NCBI GenBank assembly: GCA_020061285.1
Contig: JAGUYQ010000336.1
Span: 1-8,047 of the forward strand
DNA from: Betaproteobacteria bacterium
Lineage (GTDB): Bacteria > Pseudomonadota > Gammaproteobacteria > Burkholderiales > UBA9220
Direction: 5' to 3'
DNA: 8,047 bases
In this document: positions 1-8,047 of the stretch, in pieces
Numbering within the stretch: the first letter of the stretch is position 1
How the letters are laid out: each line of letters begins with the position of its first letter
Position numbers and translations under genes: made by a program
The notes under the pieces: model-generated
What the model was told of the DNA's origin: nothing
Seen by the model: only the letters and a program-made list of their open reading frames with translations
Databases searched by the model: none

Positions 1-1837
<1,837 letters not shown>

Positions 1838-1844
1838 GGCATTG

Positions 1845-1849
1845 CTCCT
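1845..1849 (-). promoter_or_regulatory. ftsH ribosome binding site (decides TTG start)
   Basis: The minus strand reads AGGAG here. It lies 7 bases before the TTG codon at 1835-1837 and 16 bases before the first in-frame ATG at 1826-1828. An out-of-frame ATG at 1840-1842 is only 2 bases from it. The spacing supports TTG as the initiation codon. This is inferred from spacing only. Confidence 0.6.
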
Positions 1850-1902
1850 GCCGTTGCTACTTTAGGGTCAAGGTTCATTTTAATCCCATTCGCCGTGAAT
1901 TG

Positions 1903-2526
1903 TTAGGGATTTAGTCGGTCTTTCCCCAGCAGATACACTTCGCTGCTGCGATCCCGGGACGCTTTGGGCTTGCGGGTCACCACCTGGCGGAAATGGCGGC
2001 GCATGTCCGCCAGGTATTCCTGGAAGCCCGTACCTTGGAACACCTTGACCAGGAAAGTTCCGCCGGGCTTCAGCCACATGGCCGCGAACTCCAGGGCCAG
2101 CTCGGCCAAGTGCATGCTGCGCACCTGATCGGCGATGCCCACCCCACTCATGTTGGGGGCCATATCGGAAATTACAAGGTCCACCGGCTTGCCGTCCAGG
2201 GCCGCCACCAGTTGCTCCAGTACCGCATCCTCGCGGAAATCCCCCTGGATGAAGGCCACCCCCGGCAACCCCACCATTTCCAGCACGTCCAGGGCGACGA
2301 CCCGGCCCCGTCCGGCGAGTTTCTGCGCCGCCAACTGGGACCACCCGCCGGGAGCGGCCCCCAGGTCCACCACGGTGATGCCGGGGCGCAGCAAGTGGTC
2401 CTTGTCGTCGATCTCCTGCAGCTTGTAGGCGGCGCGGGAACGCCAGCCCTCCTGCTTGGCCTTCTTCACGTAGGGATCGTTGACGTGTTCGTGCATCCAC
2501 GCCTTGCTGGTTTTGCTGCGTTTCAT
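1903..2526 (-). CDS. rlmE: 23S rRNA (uridine-2552-2'-O)-methyltransferase RlmE
   Basis: SAM-dependent methyltransferase of the FtsJ/RrmJ family that methylates the 2'-O of U2552 in the 23S rRNA A-loop during late 50S maturation in the cytoplasm. The 207-aa product is close to the 209 aa of E. coli. The SAM-binding motif [12 protein letters not shown] is at residues 53-64. The K-D-K-E catalytic tetrad is complete at K35, D121, K161 and E196, each exactly three below the E. coli positions (38, 124, 164, 199). The start [10 protein letters not shown] (ATG at 2524-2526) was chosen over an in-frame extension to 2571, because the extra 15 residues are translated from an intergenic repeat and do not belong to the family. 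No good Shine-Dalgarno sequence precedes this ATG. The gene is divergent from yhbY and followed after 65 bases by ftsH, the same arrangement as in E. coli, where rlmE and ftsH form an operon. Confidence 0.97.
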   Translation of the reverse strand: MKRSKTSKAWMHEHVNDPYVKKAKQEGWRSRAAYKLQEIDDKDHLLRPGITVVDLGAAPGGWSQLAAQKLAGRGRVVALDVLEMVGLPGVAFIQGDFREDAVLEQLVAALDGKPVDLVISDMAPNMSGVGIADQVRSMHLAELALEFAAMWLKPGGTFLVKVFQGTGFQEYLADMRRHFRQVVTRKPKASRDRSSEVYLLGKDRLNP

Positions 2527-2531
2527 GGGTC

Positions 2532-2610
2532 GTAAATCAGTCGTGAGTCCAGAGTTGGGAGTCGGGAGCACGAAAAACCGCTCTCGACTCTCAGCTCTCG
2601 GCTCATTTAC
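2532..2610. repeat. Intergenic heptad inverted-repeat element A
   Basis: A 79-bp palindromic element filling most of the 110-bp rlmE/yhbY gap. Its ends are GTAAAT (2532-2537) and ATTTAC (2605-2610), exact reverse complements. Inside, 25-base arms at 2545-2569 and 2580-2604 pair at 20 Watson-Crick positions, 4 G-U positions (plus-strand RNA) and 1 C-C mismatch, around a 10-base loop. Both arms are degenerate 7-base repeats in register. On the plus strand from 2539: AGTCGTG, AGTCCAG, AGTTGGG, AGTCGGG, AGCACGA. On the minus strand from 2603: AGCCGAG, AGCTGAG, AGTCGAG, AGCGGTT. The left arm carries exactly one extra heptad. The element is related to the one in the DUF4149/greA gap. Its origin and function are unknown; a small non-autonomous repeat or a structured leader are both possible. 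Confidence 0.8.
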
Positions 2611-2613
2611 AAT
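2584..2613 (+). promoter_or_regulatory. Candidate sigma-70 promoter of yhbY
   Basis: A TACAAT box at 2608-2613 matches the -10 consensus at 5 of 6 positions. TCGACT at 2584-2589, 18 bases upstream, matches the -35 consensus at 4 of 6. Transcription would begin near 2620, giving a short leader with a GGAAAG ribosome binding site (2624-2629) 7 bases before the yhbY ATG. The -35 box and part of the -10 box lie inside heptad element A. This rests on consensus matching only. Confidence 0.4.
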
Positions 2614-2636
2614 GCCGCCTTTTGGAAAGATGAACC

Positions 2637-2930
2637 ATGCTCAACCTGACGCCTGCCCAGCGCCGCTTTCTCAAGGCCCAGGCCCACGGCCTGAATCCGG
2701 TGGTGATGATCGGCGACGCCGGCCTGTCCGAGGCGGTGTTGAAGGAAGCCGAGGCCACCCTGGCCCGGCACGAATTGATCAAGATCAAGGTCCATTCCGA
2801 CGACCGCGACAGCCGAGAAGCCCTGCTGGCGGAACTGTGTAACCAGCTCGGCGCCGCGCCGGTGCAGCACATCGGCAAGATTCTGGTGATCTACCGTCCC
2901 GCCAAGGAACCGAAACTCCAGCTACCTTGA
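2637..2930 (+). CDS. yhbY: Ribosome assembly RNA-binding protein YhbY (CRM domain)
   Basis: Small RNA-binding protein with a single CRM (chloroplast RNA splicing and ribosome maturation) domain, associated with pre-50S particles in bacteria. The 97-aa product has the same length as E. coli YhbY and shows the family landmarks: a start like [14 protein letters not shown], the GxxG-type loop GDAG at residues 26-29, HELIKIKV in the middle, and the ending [13 protein letters not shown]. The ATG at 2637-2639 has GGAAAG 7 bases upstream; an out-of-frame ATG at 2630 is ignored. It is the only plus-strand gene in the window, divergent from rlmE and convergent with the DUF4149 gene, overlapping that stop by 9 bases. 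Standing beside rlmE, another 50S assembly factor, is the conserved proteobacterial arrangement. Confidence 0.96.
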   Translation: MLNLTPAQRRFLKAQAHGLNPVVMIGDAGLSEAVLKEAEATLARHELIKIKVHSDDRDSREALLAELCNQLGAAPVQHIGKILVIYRPAKEPKLQLP

Positions 2931-3377
2931 TTTGTACAGCAACACCAGCACCAGGGCCAGCAGACACTCTGCCAGGTAAACCAGGCTGGAGATGCCGTGC
3001 CACTTCGCGAAGCTGTCCTTGAAGGCGCTGCTCATCACGTCCAGGGGCTGCGCCGCATCCTTCAGCCCCTGCAACACCGGCTGAATGCCGAAATGCCCGG
3101 CCACCACCAACCCCAATAGCAGCAGCGCCAGCCAGAAAAAAAGCTGCTTCCACGCCCCGCCGCCAAACCGGGAGAGGCGGAACAACACCAGATACAAACC
3201 GCAGGCCATGCCCGTATAGGACAGGGCGATGAAGAACTTGCCGGCGATCAACCCCGCCAGCACCCGGTCGTCGTGCAATACCTTGAACAGCACCTGCACC
3301 AGCAGGGCGGTCGTCCACAGGCCGCCGGCCCACAGGGTGACGGCGACGGTTTGCAAGGCTTCGGTGAGTTTTTTCAT
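2922..3377 (-). CDS. DUF4149-type integral membrane protein
   Basis: A 151-aa hydrophobic protein with four likely membrane helices at about residues 11-31, 46-66, 78-97 and 129-147, placing it in the inner membrane. The first helix contains LWAGGLW, and a polar, probably extramembrane, stretch lies at about 99-127 (QPVLQGLKDAAQ...FAKWHGISS). I recognise the length, helix pattern and this motif as the uncharacterised DUF4149 family seen beside greA or yhbY in betaproteobacteria. The biochemical function is unknown and none is proposed. The start ATG at 3375-3377 gives MKKLTEALQ, but no clear Shine-Dalgarno sequence precedes it. The gene follows greA on the same strand after 82 bases occupied by a heptad repeat element, so co-transcription with greA is possible. 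Its 3' end overlaps the end of yhbY by 9 bases, tail to tail. Confidence 0.88.
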   Translation of the reverse strand: MKKLTEALQTVAVTLWAGGLWTTALLVQVLFKVLHDDRVLAGLIAGKFFIALSYTGMACGLYLVLFRLSRFGGGAWKQLFFWLALLLLGLVVAGHFGIQPVLQGLKDAAQPLDVMSSAFKDSFAKWHGISSLVYLAECLLALVLVLLYKSR

Positions 3378-3386
3378 GGCTTTGCT

Positions 3387-3460
3387 AGTTGAGAGCTGAG
3401 AGTCGAGAGTTGCTGGTGATTGTGCTTTTGCTAGTAACTAGCGACTCTCGACTAACGACT
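3387..3460. repeat. Intergenic heptad inverted-repeat element B
   Basis: A 74-bp element filling nearly all of the DUF4149/greA gap. Plus-strand heptads from 3387: AGTTGAG, AGCTGAG, AGTCGAG, AGTTGCT. Minus-strand heptads from 3460: AGTCGTT, AGTCGAG, AGTCGCT, AGTTACT, AGCAAAA. The arms 3401-3416 and 3438-3453 form a 16-base stem with 14 Watson-Crick and 2 G-U pairs in plus-strand RNA. Bases 3391-3409 (gagagctgagagtcgagag) occur perfectly, in reverse complement, in element A at 2581-2599. The right end overlaps the last base of the greA stop codon. Function unknown. Confidence 0.75.
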
Positions 3461-3942
3461 TACACATACCTCACATCGATCACTTCGTACTCGTGCATGC
3501 CCCCCGGGGCCATCACTTCCACCGCGTCGCCGGCGTACTTGCCGATCAAGGCGCGGGCGATGGGGGAACTGATGGAAATCTTGCCGTGCTTGATCTCGGC
3601 CTCGTCGTCGCCGACGATCTGGTAGGTGACGATGTCGCCGTTGGAGAGGTTCTCCAGCTCCACCGTGGCGCCGAACACCACGCGGCCGTCGGCGTCGTTG
3701 GCCAGGGCCTTGGGGTCGATGATATGGGCGTTGGAAAGCTTACCCTCCACCTCGGCGATGCGGCCCTCGATGAAGCTCTGGCGCTCCTTGGCGGCATCGT
3801 ACTCGGCGTTTTCGGACAAGTCCCCGTGGGAGCGGGCCTCGGCGATGGCCGCGATGACATTGGGCCTCTCCACGGTCTTCAGGCGGTGCAGTTCGACCTT
3901 CAGCGCCTCGGCGCCGGTCACGGTCAACGGAATTCGGCTCAT
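3460..3942 (-). CDS. greA: Transcript cleavage/elongation factor GreA
   Basis: Binds the RNA polymerase secondary channel and stimulates cleavage of the backtracked 3' RNA end, rescuing arrested complexes. The 160-aa product is close to the 158 aa of E. coli. The N-terminal antiparallel coiled coil (about 1-77) carries the tip motif [15 protein letters not shown] with acidic residues D41 and E44, which position the catalytic metal in the polymerase. The C-terminal FKBP-like domain follows from about residue 80. The start ATG at 3940-3942 gives [12 protein letters not shown] and has GGAG 6 bases upstream (3949-3952), a good ribosome binding site. The gene lies 75 bases after carB, behind a terminator-like hairpin, so it may need its own promoter or read-through from carB. 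The stop codon abuts a heptad repeat element. Confidence 0.97.
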   Translation of the reverse strand: MSRIPLTVTGAEALKVELHRLKTVERPNVIAAIAEARSHGDLSENAEYDAAKERQSFIEGRIAEVEGKLSNAHIIDPKALANDADGRVVFGATVELENLSNGDIVTYQIVGDDEAEIKHGKISISSPIARALIGKYAGDAVEVMAPGGMHEYEVIDVRYV

Positions 3943-3967
3943 CTTTGCTCTCCCTTCTCTAGCATAA

Positions 3968-4008
3968 AAGGAACCGCCGCCCGGCGCACTGCGGGGCGGC
4001 GGCTCCTT
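3968..4008 (-). terminator. Intrinsic terminator or attenuator between carB and greA
   Basis: On the minus strand, arms at 4008-3994 and 3982-3968 form a 15-bp GC-rich stem with one G-U pair around an 11-base loop. The stem is followed by a short T-run (the strand reads TTCCTTTTATG). It starts 9 bases after the carB stop and ends 25 bases before the greA ATG. This is a standard intrinsic terminator shape for carAB. If a greA promoter lies within carB, it would instead sit in the greA leader and act as an attenuator. Confidence 0.8.
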
Positions 4009-4017
4009 CGGCGTTTC

Positions 4018-8047
<4,030 letters not shown>

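Noticed and set aside
2527..2571. A 15-residue N-terminal extension of RlmE.
   Set aside because: It is translated from the heptad repeat element. The family starts at or near MKRSK, and the catalytic residues align to E. coli with a constant offset of three from the 2526 start.
2527..2636. A sigma-32 heat-shock promoter for rlmE-ftsH, as is known in E. coli.
   Set aside because: No CTTGAAA / CCCCAT-like pair was found on the minus strand in this gap.
3961..3966. TATGCT as a -10 box for greA just after the carB hairpin.
   Set aside because: It matches only 4 of 6, and its -35 region would fall in the GC-rich hairpin with no resemblance to TTGACA.

Overview
The window is a GC-rich, gene-dense stretch of a proteobacterial chromosome. 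It is most likely betaproteobacterial and perhaps Rhodocyclaceae-like. That placement rests on protein flavour (FtsH beginning MNN, CarB ending in a beta-type allosteric domain) and on a DUF4149-type membrane protein between greA and yhbY; it is a judgement from memory, not a search. Every gene recognised is conserved housekeeping, and six of the seven are on the minus strand. There are no transposases, phage genes, CRISPR arrays, tRNAs or rRNAs, and no gap between genes exceeds about 110 bases.

Layout in minus-strand transcription order, from the right edge: carA (5' part missing) and carB, directly abutting, encode the two subunits of carbamoyl-phosphate synthetase. A strong intrinsic-terminator-like hairpin follows (3968-4008). 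Next come greA (transcript cleavage factor) and a four-helix DUF4149-type membrane protein. yhbY is the only plus-strand gene (2637-2930) and overlaps the membrane protein tail-to-tail by 9 bases. Then come rlmE (23S rRNA 2'-O-methyltransferase) and ftsH (membrane AAA+ protease), which runs off the left edge and is read from an apparent TTG start. The order carA-carB-greA-yhbY-rlmE-ftsH is the one known from Pseudomonas and, for greA-yhbY-rlmE-ftsH, from E. coli. By that synteny dapB would be expected beyond the right edge and folP-glmM beyond the left.

The genes share themes rather than one pathway. CarAB supplies carbamoyl phosphate for arginine and pyrimidines. GreA rescues backtracked RNA polymerase. 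YhbY and RlmE both act in late 50S subunit assembly. FtsH does membrane-protein quality control.

The most unusual structure is intergenic. The rlmE/yhbY gap (2532-2610) and the DUF4149/greA gap (3387-3460) each hold a 74-79 bp inverted-repeat element built of degenerate 7-base units (AGTCGAG-like) in strict register. The two elements share a perfect 19-bp sequence in opposite orientation and bracket the yhbY-DUF4149 pair. No coding novelty or undescribed enzyme system was found.
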